From positions 1 through 36,135 of the forward strand of contig JAKSOY010000015.1 of NCBI GenBank assembly GCA_024405255.1: 36,135 nt of DNA, in the 5' to 3' direction. This DNA comes from Kiritimatiellia bacterium. Lineage in GTDB: Bacteria > Verrucomicrobiota > Kiritimatiellia > RFP12 > UBA1067. The notes under the pieces were generated by a model. It worked only from the letters and a program-made list of their open reading frames with translations. It did no database searches and was not told the DNA's origin. A program made the translations under genes and the position numbers. Shown here piece after piece: positions 8,136 through 17,343 of this stretch; position 1 is the first letter of the stretch; each line of letters opens with the position of its first letter.

Positions 8136-9284
8136 ATGGGCACCTATAACGATTTTTCACAGCTGAAGAAATTCAAACCCGTTGAAGCGGAACCGGTGAA
8201 GCCTGCCAAGCCTGCCGAGCCGGCTGACCGGGCGTTAGCCAACGCCGCGGATTCTGAGGACTACTTCTCGTCGCTGCTCGGTCCGCGCGAAACCCCGAAG
8301 AAGAAAAAGCCGACCGCGTCTGCCGGCGTGCCGGTCCTTCGTACGACCGTCGTCACCCCGGCGACCGTTTCACGCGTGCGCGAGGAACAAGTTGAAGCGC
8401 GTATCGCCGCACGCGAAGCGGAACTCGCCGCCGAAGCCGCCGCACGCGAGGACGAACTCAAGGCGGAAATCGAAACCCAGAAGGCCGCCTGCGCCGAGAT
8501 GGCCGCCGAACTCGTCGCCGCCAACGAGCAGCTCGCCAACGCCAACTCCGCACTTGCCGAAGCCCAGGCGCAAATCGAATCCGACCGGACGAAGGAGAAT
8601 GACACGCGAACCCAACTCGATGCCATCCGCATCGACCTTGCCAAATCGCACGCGCAGCTGGAAGCCGCACACGGACAGACCGACGAGCTGCGCGCCCAGC
8701 TGACAGCCGCGCACGGACAGACCGACGAGCTGCGTGCCCAGCTGACAGCCGCCGAAACGGAAATCGCCCGTCTGCGCGCGGAACTTGCAACCGCCCAGAC
8801 GGCACTTGCCGCGCAGTTTGAAAAGCAGCCCGCAGGACAAACGCCCGCGCCGAGTCTCCCGACGACAGAACCAAGCACGCCTTCCGAAACCGCCCTGCTC
8901 GACAAGCCGAGCGAACTTGCCGAGAAGTTCTTCGGCGAAATCCGCGAACATGTAGTGGAAACGCTCGCCGAGGCCTACCGCGCCGCCGAAGCCGGAGGAC
9001 GCGACCGCCGTGCACGCGTGCTGGAAGCCGTCTTGGTGACGAATCCGCCGACCGGCGAACTTGAACAGCGCCGCGCCGAGGTCAAGCAGATCGTCAAGGA
9101 GGCCGGCTCGACGCTCGACAACACGGCTCTTGCCGCACTTGAAAAGATCGGCTTCCGCTACATCAGCGGCAACAAGCACCACAAGCTCGACTGGGCCGGC
9201 ATTCGCTTCCCGATCGCCAAGACGCCCAGCGACTACCGTGCTTGCCTCAACTCGGCCGCCGAGATCAACAACCGCGTGTTCTAA
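8136..9284 (+). CDS. Coiled-coil protein of unknown function
   Basis: A protein of 382 aa, not matched to a family. Residues 1-70 are rich in Pro, Lys and Ala (repeated KPA/EPA) and look disordered. Residues about 85-240 are an Ala/Glu/Gln-rich coiled coil with a 14-residue tandem repeat. A Pro/Thr linker follows, then a folded C-terminal domain of about 120 aa with helical heptads (FGEIREHVVETLAEAY) and an end segment LDWAGIRFPIAKTP. There is no signal peptide or membrane segment, so it is probably cytoplasmic. It has its own promoter and a good ribosome-binding site, and it converges on mutS with a 6-nt gap. Residues conserved across species cannot be judged from one sequence. Confidence 0.75.
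   Translation: MGTYNDFSQLKKFKPVEAEPVKPAKPAEPADRALANAADSEDYFSSLLGPRETPKKKKPTASAGVPVLRTTVVTPATVSRVREEQVEARIAAREAELAAEAAAREDELKAEIETQKAACAEMAAELVAANEQLANANSALAEAQAQIESDRTKENDTRTQLDAIRIDLAKSHAQLEAAHGQTDELRAQLTAAHGQTDELRAQLTAAETEIARLRAELATAQTALAAQFEKQPAGQTPAPSLPTTEPSTPSETALLDKPSELAEKFFGEIREHVVETLAEAYRAAEAGGRDRRARVLEAVLVTNPPTGELEQRRAEVKQIVKEAGSTLDNTALAALEKIGFRYISGNKHHKLDWAGIRFPIAKTPSDYRACLNSAAEINNRVF
8664..8747 (+). repeat. 42-bp tandem duplication inside the coiled coil
   Basis: Two adjacent 42-bp copies (8664-8705 and 8706-8747) encode AAHGQTDELRAQLT twice and differ only in third-position-like changes. The frame is kept, and the repeat adds two turns of 14 residues to the coiled coil. This is a likely site of copy-number variation between strains. 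Confidence 0.8.
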
Positions 9285-9298
9285 TCGGAATCAGAACA
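9277..9298. terminator. Possible bidirectional hairpin over two convergent stop codons
   Basis: TGTTCT (9277-9282) and AGAACA (9293-9298) form a 6-bp stem with a 10-nt loop that contains both the coiled-coil gene stop (9282-9284) and the mutS stop (9291-9293). There is no U tract, so its efficiency as a terminator is doubtful. Confidence 0.3.
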
Positions 9299-11783
9299 GC
9301 GTCATCTGTCCCGGCAGGTCGCTGAGTTTCTTGCGCGGACGGCGAACCGCTTTCGGCGCATTGACGTCGAGGTCGTTCGCCTCGAGGTTCTTGAGAATCT
9401 GGTCCGCACGATCGACAACCGCCTTCGGCAATCCCGCCATGGCGGCGACATGGATGCCGAAGCTCTTCTCGGCAATGCCGGGCGCAATGCGCCGCAGGAA
9501 AACGATCCGTTCACCATCCTGCTTCACCCGCACCGTGTAGTTCTTGATGCCCGAGAACTTGTCCGTCAAATCGGTCAATTCATGATAATGCGTCGCGAAG
9601 AGCGTCTTCGCCTTCGTCTTCGGATTCTCATGCAGATACTCGGCCACGCTCCAGGCAATCGAAATGCCGTCGAAGGTCGACGTGCCGCGTCCGATTTCAT
9701 CGAGGATGATAAGCGAATGCGGCGTTGCATTGTTGAGGATGTTGGCGCATTCCTGCATCTCCACGAGGAAGGTGGACCGTCCACGCGAGAGATCGTCCCC
9801 CGCGCCAATGCGCGTGAACACGCGATCGAGCGCCCCCAGCCGCATCCGCGCCGCCGACACGAAACTGCCCGCCTGCGCCATCACCGCCAGCGTCGCGACC
9901 TGACGGATGTATGTCGACTTACCGGCCATGTTCGGACCCGTGATCAACATGATCTGATCCGTCGTGCCATTGAGTTTTGTCGAATTCGGCACGAACGGTT
10001 CCGCATCGGGCAACTGCTCGATGATCGGATGGCGTCCGTCGACGATGTCAAGGATGTCCGATTCATCGACCGTCGGCCGCACATACCCCAGCGCCAAAGC
10101 CCGATCGGCAAACGCGAGCAGCGCATCCAATTCGCCAATGGCTCCGGCCGTCTGCTGGATCGGCGCCGTCCGTTCGGCCACCTGACGCACCACCTCGCGG
10201 AAGATGTCTTGTTCCAGCGCAAAACTGCGATCCTGCGCCCCCAGCACCTTCTGCTCGTATTCCTTCAGCTCCGGCGTCGTGAACCGTTCCGCGTTCGTGA
10301 GCGTCTGCCGACGCTCGTACTCGGGCGGTGCGCTTACGGCCGCCGCCTTGGAAATTTCAATGTAGAAACCGAAGACGCTGTTCCGGCGTACGCGCAACGT
10401 CTTGATGCCCGTGCGCTCGACTTCCTTCGCCTGGTACTGGGCGATCCAGCGATGTCCCTCGGTCGCGATGTTCCGCAGCTCATCGAGTTCGGCATTGTAG
10501 CCGGGCGCAATGAGATTGCCTTCCGTGAGCAGCACATTCGGATTTTCCGCAATCGCACGGTCGATCAAGTCCACCACGTCGTTCTCCGGCGAAAGACGCG
10601 CCTGGACATCCGCCAGCACGCCCTGGGCCGCAGACGGATTGGCCCCCACGCTCGCCTTCAGTTCCGGCACCGGACGCAACGACGCCGCAAGCGCCTTGAG
10701 ATCGCGCGCATTGGCACGCCCCGAATCGACTTTTGCAATGAGACGCTCAAGATCGCGCACATCCCCCAGACGCGTCTGCAGCGAGGAAAGTCCAATGCGG
10801 TCTTTCACGAACGCCTCGACGGCATCAAGACGGGCATTGATCGCGTCCGCACGCCGCAACGGCTGACGAATCCAGCTCGCCACCAGACGCGATCCCATCG
10901 GCGTCTTCGCGACATTCAGCACCCCGAGCAGGGACGCTTCACGCGACACGCTTTCACCCGGCAGCAGCGCGAGATGGCGGATCGACCCGGCGTCGAGCGC
11001 CAAAAAGTCGCCCGCTTCGCGCAACCGCACGCTCCGCACGTGATCGACCGGATGACGCAGCGTCGTATGCACATAGTAGAGCAACGCACCGGCAGCGCAA
11101 ATGAGATCGCCCTTCCCTTCCAATCCAAAACCATCGAGCGCCGTCACATTGAAATGACGCAGCAGCTCCTCGCGTGCGGCATCCAGACTGAACGTCCATG
11201 CGTCCGTGTAGGACACATTCAGCCCCATCTCGGCGAAAGGTCCCTTCGGGGCCGCCTCGTCGTCATCGGGTTTCGGCAGCACAAGCTCTGCCGGACGATA
11301 CCGCGCCAGCGCATCGAACAGTTTTTCCTGCGCGGCAAACGGTTCGACGGCGAATTCGCCGGTGGAGAGGTCAAGCAGCGCGAGTCCCGTACCCGCCACT
11401 GCGGCGATGTATGTGTTGACGTTCTCGTCGAGAAGACCGTCCTCCGTGACCGTACCGGGCGTGACGATGCGCGTCACTTCGCGGCGGACGATCTGTCCTT
11501 TCTTGACGAGACGCGGATCTTCCATCTGGTCGCAGATGGCGGCCGTCTTGCCCGCGCGAATGAGCTTCGCGAGATAGGCGTCCAGCGCGTGATACGGCAC
11601 GCCGCAAAGCGGCGCGCCCGCACGCTGGGTCAGCGTCGCGCCCAGAATCGGCGAAGCAATGACCGCATCCTCGCCGAACATCTCATAGAAATCCCCGAGA
11701 CGGAACATCAGAATCGAGCCTGGCGGCAACGTGTTCTTGATTGCACGGTACTGCCGCTGCATCGGTGTCAGTTCTTCAGCCAC
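9291..11783 (-). CDS. mutS: DNA mismatch repair protein MutS
   Basis: A protein of 830 aa, close to the usual MutS1 length. The mismatch-reading motif GDFYEMF is near residue 26, followed by the connector, lever and clamp regions. The ATPase domain has Walker A GPNMAGKST near 616 and Walker B LDEIGRGTSTFDG. The protein ends with QMTLF, the position and form of the beta-clamp-binding motif, so the tetramerisation tail that follows it in the E. coli protein is absent. Translation begins at GTG 11783 behind an AGAGGAG site; the nearest ATG is out of frame. It recognises base mismatches in DNA and recruits MutL. It is the last gene of a long same-strand train of exported catabolic genes, 60 nt after the previous stop, so a private promoter is possible but none is clear. 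Confidence 0.97.
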   Translation of the reverse strand: MAEELTPMQRQYRAIKNTLPPGSILMFRLGDFYEMFGEDAVIASPILGATLTQRAGAPLCGVPYHALDAYLAKLIRAGKTAAICDQMEDPRLVKKGQIVRREVTRIVTPGTVTEDGLLDENVNTYIAAVAGTGLALLDLSTGEFAVEPFAAQEKLFDALARYRPAELVLPKPDDDEAAPKGPFAEMGLNVSYTDAWTFSLDAAREELLRHFNVTALDGFGLEGKGDLICAAGALLYYVHTTLRHPVDHVRSVRLREAGDFLALDAGSIRHLALLPGESVSREASLLGVLNVAKTPMGSRLVASWIRQPLRRADAINARLDAVEAFVKDRIGLSSLQTRLGDVRDLERLIAKVDSGRANARDLKALAASLRPVPELKASVGANPSAAQGVLADVQARLSPENDVVDLIDRAIAENPNVLLTEGNLIAPGYNAELDELRNIATEGHRWIAQYQAKEVERTGIKTLRVRRNSVFGFYIEISKAAAVSAPPEYERRQTLTNAERFTTPELKEYEQKVLGAQDRSFALEQDIFREVVRQVAERTAPIQQTAGAIGELDALLAFADRALALGYVRPTVDESDILDIVDGRHPIIEQLPDAEPFVPNSTKLNGTTDQIMLITGPNMAGKSTYIRQVATLAVMAQAGSFVSAARMRLGALDRVFTRIGAGDDLSRGRSTFLVEMQECANILNNATPHSLIILDEIGRGTSTFDGISIAWSVAEYLHENPKTKAKTLFATHYHELTDLTDKFSGIKNYTVRVKQDGERIVFLRRIAPGIAEKSFGIHVAAMAGLPKAVVDRADQILKNLEANDLDVNAPKAVRRPRKKLSDLPGQMTLF

Positions 11784-11843
11784 AACCCATTCTCCTCTGA
11801 CGTCTTGATTCCAGCTTGGGGATTTCGTCGTCGTCCGACGATC

Positions 11844-13073
11844 TTACTTCTTCAGTTCTTCCAACGCCGCACGCGCCGCCGCCGCGTCCTTGGCGACGAT
11901 CAAATTCGCATGCGGTTCCTTGAACGCCGCAAAGTCCTTGGCCGGACCCCACGTGATCACCTTGCCGCCCTTCTCAAGATACTTCCGCACCCGTGCCGCG
12001 CCCTTCTGCGAATCGAACTGGAGCTTCTGCGTTTCGAGATCGCGCGGCTCGCCCGTCACGAACACCGGCAGCTTCGCCGGATTGAGGACGCCTTCCGCCA
12101 GCATGTCCGTGGTAACAGGCTCCACCAAGTAGTCCGGACTCGACACGAGGTCCATCGCCCAGCGCGCCAGTTGCGGTCCCAGCGCGTTGGCACAGTAGAA
12201 ACCCACGCGCAGCGCCTTCTCATCCTTCTGCTGTTCCGGGAAACGAACCATGCGACCCGTCACGAACTTGAACGCACCCTGCACCACGTCCGTATTCTTC
12301 GGATTCGCTTCCGGGTGCACGGCCAGCACGAAAAGGCGTCCCTTGCCGTACGTACCCGCCACGCAGGCGACGCAGTCGCCGATGGACTTGCCTTCAACGC
12401 CCTTCGTCTTCGTCGTCGGCGCGTACTTCGCGAACGCCTGCATCTTGGCGTCGGGGATCGTCTCGCCCGTGGGCCACAACACGGGACCGCCCGCATACCG
12501 GATCTTATGCGTACCTGAAATGCCGCACGCCTTCGCCGACGCATCGTTGAACACGATCTCCTTATCGCCCTCAGCGAGATACGGACCCCGTTCGCCATCG
12601 GGCTTGTCGCCCTTGCGCCAGAAGGTATACGGGATCAACGGCATGAGATGCTCGCCGCGCGCATACTGCATCACCATAAAGCACCCCGCGCACGTTCCCA
12701 CATAGGAGCCGCCACGATGGATGAACGCACGCACCTTGTCGAGACCGTTCGTCTGCAGCGCACGCGCCTCGATCGTCGCGCGGCCGCCCGGCATCACGAG
12801 CACGTCGACCGTGTCGAGCACACCGTTGCGAATCGACTCGCCATCGACCGGCGTCAACTTCACATCCGGCGAAAGCTCCATGTGCTGCAACCAGCGGAAC
12901 ATGCCTTTGCTCCGCGCACCCTTATCCGTATAGACCGCCACGCGAATCGGCGCCCCGTTCGAAATCGCGGTCCAAGCCTCCCCGCTCGCACCCATCGGCG
13001 CCGTCACACAACCCGCACCGCACATCAACAACGCAGCCGCCAGTGCCACACCCGCAAACTTCATCATCTTCAT
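11844..13073 (-). CDS. Exported BPL_N (class I glutamine-amidotransferase-like) lipoprotein, single unit
   Basis: A protein of 409 aa with a lipoprotein-type signal peptide (cysteine 22; the -3 position is imperfect). It has one unit of the fold seen at the N-terminus of biotin-protein ligase (BPL_N). VMPGG lies near 94-97, the nucleophile elbow GTCAG has C128, a GGP motif (YAGGPVLW) follows, and AVHPE supplies H253 and E255, so the Cys-His-Glu triad of class I amidotransferases is present. A smaller alpha/beta region follows (about 265-409, ending VITWGPAKDF...). It is paralogous to the two-unit proteins at 19390-21750 and 21869-24139. Substrate and reaction are unknown. It follows the GH92 gene by 48 nt with an AGAGGAAT site and probably belongs to the same transcript. 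Confidence 0.8.
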   Translation of the reverse strand: MKMMKFAGVALAAALLMCGAGCVTAPMGASGEAWTAISNGAPIRVAVYTDKGARSKGMFRWLQHMELSPDVKLTPVDGESIRNGVLDTVDVLVMPGGRATIEARALQTNGLDKVRAFIHRGGSYVGTCAGCFMVMQYARGEHLMPLIPYTFWRKGDKPDGERGPYLAEGDKEIVFNDASAKACGISGTHKIRYAGGPVLWPTGETIPDAKMQAFAKYAPTTKTKGVEGKSIGDCVACVAGTYGKGRLFVLAVHPEANPKNTDVVQGAFKFVTGRMVRFPEQQKDEKALRVGFYCANALGPQLARWAMDLVSSPDYLVEPVTTDMLAEGVLNPAKLPVFVTGEPRDLETQKLQFDSQKGAARVRKYLEKGGKVITWGPAKDFAAFKEPHANLIVAKDAAAARAALEELKK

Positions 13074-13121
13074 CTCTTATTCCTCTAAGTTTTGTTACTT
13101 ACTGTTCTTGTACCTGTTCAA

Positions 13122-15260
13122 TCACTTGCCAGCCTCGGGCTTGTCGGTCATCGTGAAAACAAGCTCGCCACCCTTGATGATGTCCGCATGGCGGAGGATC
13201 GGATCGGTGTAGGGCTTGCCGTTGAGCATCACGGACTTCACATACTTGTTCTTTTCGGACAGATTGATCGCGAACACCGAGAACCGCTTCCCGCCCGGCA
13301 GGCTCAGCCTGACACGCGGCAGCTGCGGCGCACCCAGCACGTATTCGCCACCGCACGGGTTGAACGGATAGAATCCCATCGCGGAGAAGACGTACCACGC
13401 GCTCATCTGACCGCAGTCGTCGTTGCCGCAGAGGCCATCCGGTTTCGGCAGATAGAAACGGTCGAACACCTCGCGCACGCGTTCGGCCGTCCGATCGCGC
13501 CGGCCGACGAGCGAATAGAAGTAGACCACATGGTGACTCGGTTCGTTTCCGTGGGCATACTGGCCGATGAGGCCTGTCACATCGACGATGTTGCCCGCGT
13601 CCTTGACCTTCTCGGGCGCGGTGAAGAGCGTGTCGAGTTTCTTGATGAACGCCTCGCGTCCACCCATCAGCGCCACAAGCCCCTCCGGATCCTGCATCAC
13701 GTGCCACGAATACTGGAAGGCGTTGCCTTCGGTAAAATCGTTGCCCAGCTTGTAGGGACTGTACGGCGTGCGCCACCGACCCTTCGAATCCTTGCCGCGC
13801 GCAAAGCCCTGTTTCGCGTCGAACACGTTCTTCCAATAATTCGACCGCTTGGTGAAGAACGCCGCGTCTTCCGTCCGCCCGAGCTTCGCCGCCAGCTGCG
13901 CCGCGCACCAGTCGTCGTAGGCGCACTCGAAGGTACGGCTCACGCTCTCGCGCTTGACGAGGTCGCACGGGTAGTAGCCGTACTTGTCGAGCAGATCCCA
14001 GTTCTCTTTCCGACGGCCCGGATGGGGTTTCGTCAGCGTCTCCTTGATCTGCTCGTAGATCGCCGTCAAATCGGCGCCCTTCGGGAGAAGTCCCTTGAAC
14101 GCGGCGTCAATGATCACCGGGATCGAATGCGTGCCGATCATGCACTGGTTGTCCTTGCCCCAGAGCGTCCAGATCGGCAGATAGCCGGTCCGACGGCCTT
14201 GCTCGAGCATCGTATCGACGAGCCCAGGCACCGCATCGGGCGCCAGAAGCGTATAGAGCGGATGCGCCGCACGGAACGTATCCCAGCAGGACAGCGTCGA
14301 GAAGAACGGCTTCGCCCCGACATCCGCGAGATTGTTCGGCTGCATGAAGAGATGGTAGACCGACGTGTAGAAACTCGTCTTCGCCGCCGTGTCGCCATCC
14401 ACCGCCACACGCGCAAGCAGGGCGTTCCACTGAAGGCGCGCATATTGGCGAACGGCATCGAAATTCCAGTCCTTCGCCTCCGTTGCGAGATTCTTTTCGG
14501 CCGCCGCCACATCGCCTTCCGCCGAAAGCGCCACCTTCACCTGCAGCGTCTCGCCCGGCTTGAGGTCGAAGTCGAACACATAGCGCGGGGCCTTCTCGTC
14601 CTTCCCCCGCGGCAGTTCTACGACCTTCGTGTAGGGCCGATCGAAGACGAGCGCGAACGAATAGGTGCGGCTCACCCAGCAGGACCGCGAGAGGCGTCCG
14701 GACACGCCGCGCTTGTCGGCGTTCAACGCCACTTCCGCCCGCGTGATCTGACGCTGCGGATTTCCGCCGACGGCACTCTGGCAGTCGACGAGCAGGCGGC
14801 GCGCGCCGTCACCCAGATAGGTGAAGCGATAGAAACCGACATGCGGACGCGCCGTCATTTCAGCGCGCACGCGCGCATCTTTAAGCGTCACCGCATAATA
14901 GCCGGGTGCAGCCGTTTCCGTGGATTTGTCCAACACCTGCGGCTCAGGCCTGTCGCCCCGGAACGGCAGAATCGGCAAGTCGCCCAAATCCGAACATCCC
15001 GTTCCATTCAGGTGCGTCTGCGAGAAACCGCAAACCGTCTTGTCGGTCCAGATGTAGCCGCTGCAGTGGTCCCATCCCCCGCGGCCCGTATCCGGACCCG
15101 CCTGTACGAGCCCGAACGGCACACAGGCGGCCGGCGTGGTGTGACCTGTCGCCGCCGTTCCGATAAACGGGTCGACAAATGCCGCCAAGTCTTCCACGGC
15201 CGCACAAACACCTGCCATCAACACCGCACCCAACACGACGGCGAACGCCCTTGTCTTCAT
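13122..15260 (-). CDS. GH92 family exo-alpha-mannosidase, exported
   Basis: A protein of 712 aa from ATG 15260, chosen because AAAGGAGGT lies 6 nt upstream; the longer in-frame ATG (15284) would overlap the previous stop region. A Sec signal peptide is followed by the GH92 hallmarks FVDPFIGT, HLNGTGCSDLGD, WDTFRAAHPLY, the general-acid region EGNAFQYSWHV, and near residue 610 GNDDCGQMSAWYVFSAMGFYP with the two calcium/base-site aspartates. GH92 enzymes are calcium-dependent exo-alpha-mannosidases acting on N-glycans or mannans. Location is periplasmic or outer surface. It lies 20 nt after the CE15 esterase gene and 48 nt before a BPL_N lipoprotein gene. Linkage specificity cannot be read from the sequence. 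Confidence 0.95.
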   Translation of the reverse strand: MKTRAFAVVLGAVLMAGVCAAVEDLAAFVDPFIGTAATGHTTPAACVPFGLVQAGPDTGRGGWDHCSGYIWTDKTVCGFSQTHLNGTGCSDLGDLPILPFRGDRPEPQVLDKSTETAAPGYYAVTLKDARVRAEMTARPHVGFYRFTYLGDGARRLLVDCQSAVGGNPQRQITRAEVALNADKRGVSGRLSRSCWVSRTYSFALVFDRPYTKVVELPRGKDEKAPRYVFDFDLKPGETLQVKVALSAEGDVAAAEKNLATEAKDWNFDAVRQYARLQWNALLARVAVDGDTAAKTSFYTSVYHLFMQPNNLADVGAKPFFSTLSCWDTFRAAHPLYTLLAPDAVPGLVDTMLEQGRRTGYLPIWTLWGKDNQCMIGTHSIPVIIDAAFKGLLPKGADLTAIYEQIKETLTKPHPGRRKENWDLLDKYGYYPCDLVKRESVSRTFECAYDDWCAAQLAAKLGRTEDAAFFTKRSNYWKNVFDAKQGFARGKDSKGRWRTPYSPYKLGNDFTEGNAFQYSWHVMQDPEGLVALMGGREAFIKKLDTLFTAPEKVKDAGNIVDVTGLIGQYAHGNEPSHHVVYFYSLVGRRDRTAERVREVFDRFYLPKPDGLCGNDDCGQMSAWYVFSAMGFYPFNPCGGEYVLGAPQLPRVRLSLPGGKRFSVFAINLSEKNKYVKSVMLNGKPYTDPILRHADIIKGGELVFTMTDKPEAGK

Positions 15261-15280
15261 CTGGACCTCCTTTGATCGAC

Positions 15281-16459
15281 TCACTTACGCCAGCCGAGAC
15301 GGTCGGCGAAATCCATGTAGCGGTTCCAGTCGTGCAGCAGCAGATTGTGGCCGCCCGGACGCAGATGGTACGAGATCGTTCCTTCTTGCCGCGCTTCGCC
15401 CGGCTTCGTGTAGTCGGACGAAACAAGCCCCTTCTTCCCGTAGAGCTCCCATGCGGGCGACGCATACTTGCCCGTCAGGTATTCGCCTTCCTGGCCCGCC
15501 CAGTGGTCTTCGCTGGCGGACGCAATCGCCACCGCGCGCGGCGCAATGAGCGCCATCCACATGTGCTGGTCGAAATCGATTTCCTGGTCCTTGCCCGCAA
15601 ACTGGCGATAGTTCACGCAGAACCAGTGCGGAAACGCACGCGTGATGATCTTGATCGTCTCGCTCTTAGGCAGCGTGATATGGTTCAGCTTCGCGCCGCT
15701 GCAGCCCGAGTCGTTCGAGCACGCCATCGCGAAACGCGAATCCATCACACTCGCCACAAGCGCCGTCTTGCCGCCGCGGCTATGGCCCACGACGCCAAAA
15801 TGCTTCGCATCGAGCATCGGTTCCGTCTCAACCCAGTCGAGCACGCGGCTCGCACCCCAGGCCCACGCCGAGAGCACGCCCCAGCTGTTCGGCGTACGTT
15901 CCGTACCATAGCATGTGAACACACCCGTCTGGCACCCGGTCTTCGCATTGTCCGCCGCGATGTCGCCGTTCCAGAACGAAAGCGCCGCATAGCCGCGCGC
16001 AACGATTTCCTCGGCCGGCCAGAACGGACTCTTGAACTGACGGTTCGGATCGATGTTCTGTTCCGGCGGACGGTTGCAGATGAGGATGAATCCCGGCGCG
16101 GGCTTGGTCTTGCCCGTCATCGGAATGAATGCCGTGAACACGAAACTGTGCGCGCCCTTCGGACCCGTCCAACGCGCGCGAATGCGCTTGCGCAGCGCCT
16201 TGCCGTCCATCATCACCTTGTCGGGCTCGGCGGTTTCGAACGTGAGCGAATCGGGGCGCTCGACCGGACGATACCCGTACTCGTTCTCAAGGAACGTCTT
16301 CATCAATTCAGGACGGCGCACCTTTTCCCACATCTCGACTGTGGTCACCTTCTGCCCCGCCTTCGTCGTCATCAGGTCCGGCACATTCTGCGCCTGAGGT
16401 TCCGCGGCCAACGCCACACCCAACCCCATCAGACAGCACATCGTCATCAGTTTCTTCAT
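15281..16459 (-). CDS. CE15-like glucuronoyl esterase, exported
   Basis: A protein of 392 aa. Three consecutive ATG codons occur (16465, 16462, 16459); AAGGAG is well spaced only from the third, which is chosen. A Sec signal peptide (MKKLMTMCC...) is followed by an alpha/beta hydrolase with the nucleophile elbow VGHSRGGKTAL (Ser near 225), SNDSGCSGA, FPHWFCVNY, DFDQHMWMALIAPRAV and a C-terminal GGHN histidine. This is the CE15 pattern (4-O-methyl-glucuronoyl methylesterase), which cuts ester bonds between glucuronic acid of xylan and lignin alcohols. Here the elbow is GHSRGG rather than the common GCSRGG. The gene sits between pdxY and GH92 with 20-36 nt gaps. Some bacterial CE15-like proteins act on other esters, so the exact substrate is open. 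Confidence 0.85.
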   Translation of the reverse strand: MKKLMTMCCLMGLGVALAAEPQAQNVPDLMTTKAGQKVTTVEMWEKVRRPELMKTFLENEYGYRPVERPDSLTFETAEPDKVMMDGKALRKRIRARWTGPKGAHSFVFTAFIPMTGKTKPAPGFILICNRPPEQNIDPNRQFKSPFWPAEEIVARGYAALSFWNGDIAADNAKTGCQTGVFTCYGTERTPNSWGVLSAWAWGASRVLDWVETEPMLDAKHFGVVGHSRGGKTALVASVMDSRFAMACSNDSGCSGAKLNHITLPKSETIKIITRAFPHWFCVNYRQFAGKDQEIDFDQHMWMALIAPRAVAIASASEDHWAGQEGEYLTGKYASPAWELYGKKGLVSSDYTKPGEARQEGTISYHLRPGGHNLLLHDWNRYMDFADRLGWRK

Positions 16460-16495
16460 CATCATCTCCTTGTCTTGAATTGATTTACATCCAGC

Positions 16496-17317
16496 TTATC
16501 CCAGTCGGTCGACGAGGTCGGGAAGCGCGAGTTCAAAAGCGACACCGTACCAATGGCTGTCTTCCGTCAGCTCGATCGAACGGCACACGATGTCGGCCGC
16601 AAGCGCCGCCGCATCGAAAGCCGAAAGACCCCGCAGAACGGCGCCTGCAAAAACGCTTGCATAGACATCGCCCGTACCGTGCGACACACGCAACAGACGC
16701 GGATTGAAATCATACCGCACGCCCGTCCCGTCCGAGACCGCCGTACCGAGCAGATTCGGTTCGAACGAAACGCCCGTGAGGATCACGTTCTTCGCGCCAA
16801 GCTTGTGCAGCCCCGCGATCGTCCGCTCGATGAACGCCTTGTCGTAGCCTTCCAGCACGGGCTGCTGCCCAAGCAGGAATGCCGCCTCCGTCAGATTCGG
16901 CAGCAGATAGTCGGCCCCGTTGCAAAGGCGCGCCATCTGCTGCGGGAAGTCGGCCTCGAAACCCGGGTAGAGCTTCCCGTTGTCGGCCATCACGGGATCG
17001 ACCACACGCACAGCACCCGGATTCGCGCAATGCGCCATGATGCTGAGGATGGGGTCGATCTGGGACGGGCACACATATCCCGTATAGAAGGCATCAAAAC
17101 CGATTTTCTGCTTCACCCATTCGGACTCGATCTTGGCCATTTCGCCCGTCAGGTCACAGAAGGTCCAGCTCTTGAACCCGCCCGTATGATTGGAGAGAAC
17201 GGCGCTCGGCAGAACGGCGCACTCGACACCGCAGGCGGAAATGACAGGCACGGCTACCGTCGCCGAGCACTGTCCTACGCAAGAGACATCCTGAATCGTC
17301 AACAATCGTTTGTACAT
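16496..17317 (-). CDS. pdxY: Pyridoxal/pyridoxamine kinase (PdxY/PdxK type)
   Basis: A protein of 273 aa of the ribokinase fold. Family signatures include the N-terminal IQDVSCVGQCSATVAVP, the substrate-site SNHTGGF, DPVMADNGKLYPGF, and the anion-hole HGTGDVYASVFAGA with the catalytic Asp of GTGD. It phosphorylates pyridoxal or pyridoxamine with ATP in the B6 salvage pathway. The shape of the N-terminus (SCVG rather than the hydroxymethylpyrimidine pattern) favours B6 kinase over ThiD. It lies 26 nt after the M3 peptidase gene and 36 nt before the CE15 gene, a metabolic gene inside a run of exported catabolic genes. The ribosome-binding site (AAAAGG) is weak and 11-12 nt away. Confidence 0.88.
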   Translation of the reverse strand: MYKRLLTIQDVSCVGQCSATVAVPVISACGVECAVLPSAVLSNHTGGFKSWTFCDLTGEMAKIESEWVKQKIGFDAFYTGYVCPSQIDPILSIMAHCANPGAVRVVDPVMADNGKLYPGFEADFPQQMARLCNGADYLLPNLTEAAFLLGQQPVLEGYDKAFIERTIAGLHKLGAKNVILTGVSFEPNLLGTAVSDGTGVRYDFNPRLLRVSHGTGDVYASVFAGAVLRGLSAFDAAALAADIVCRSIELTEDSHWYGVAFELALPDLVDRLG

Positions 17318-17343
17318 TTTCGTTTAATGCCTTTTACCTTACT

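Noticed and set aside
9450..12518. Very long plus-strand open frame (about 1022 codons) opposite mutS and its upstream gene
   Set aside because: It mirrors the codon bias of the minus-strand genes, spans a real gene boundary, has Arg/His-rich composition with no domain, and lies opposite unmistakable MutS motifs.
13092..15275. Plus-strand open frame of about 727 codons opposite GH92
   Set aside because: An antisense shadow with Arg/His/Leu-rich composition. The GH92 signatures on the minus strand settle the direction.
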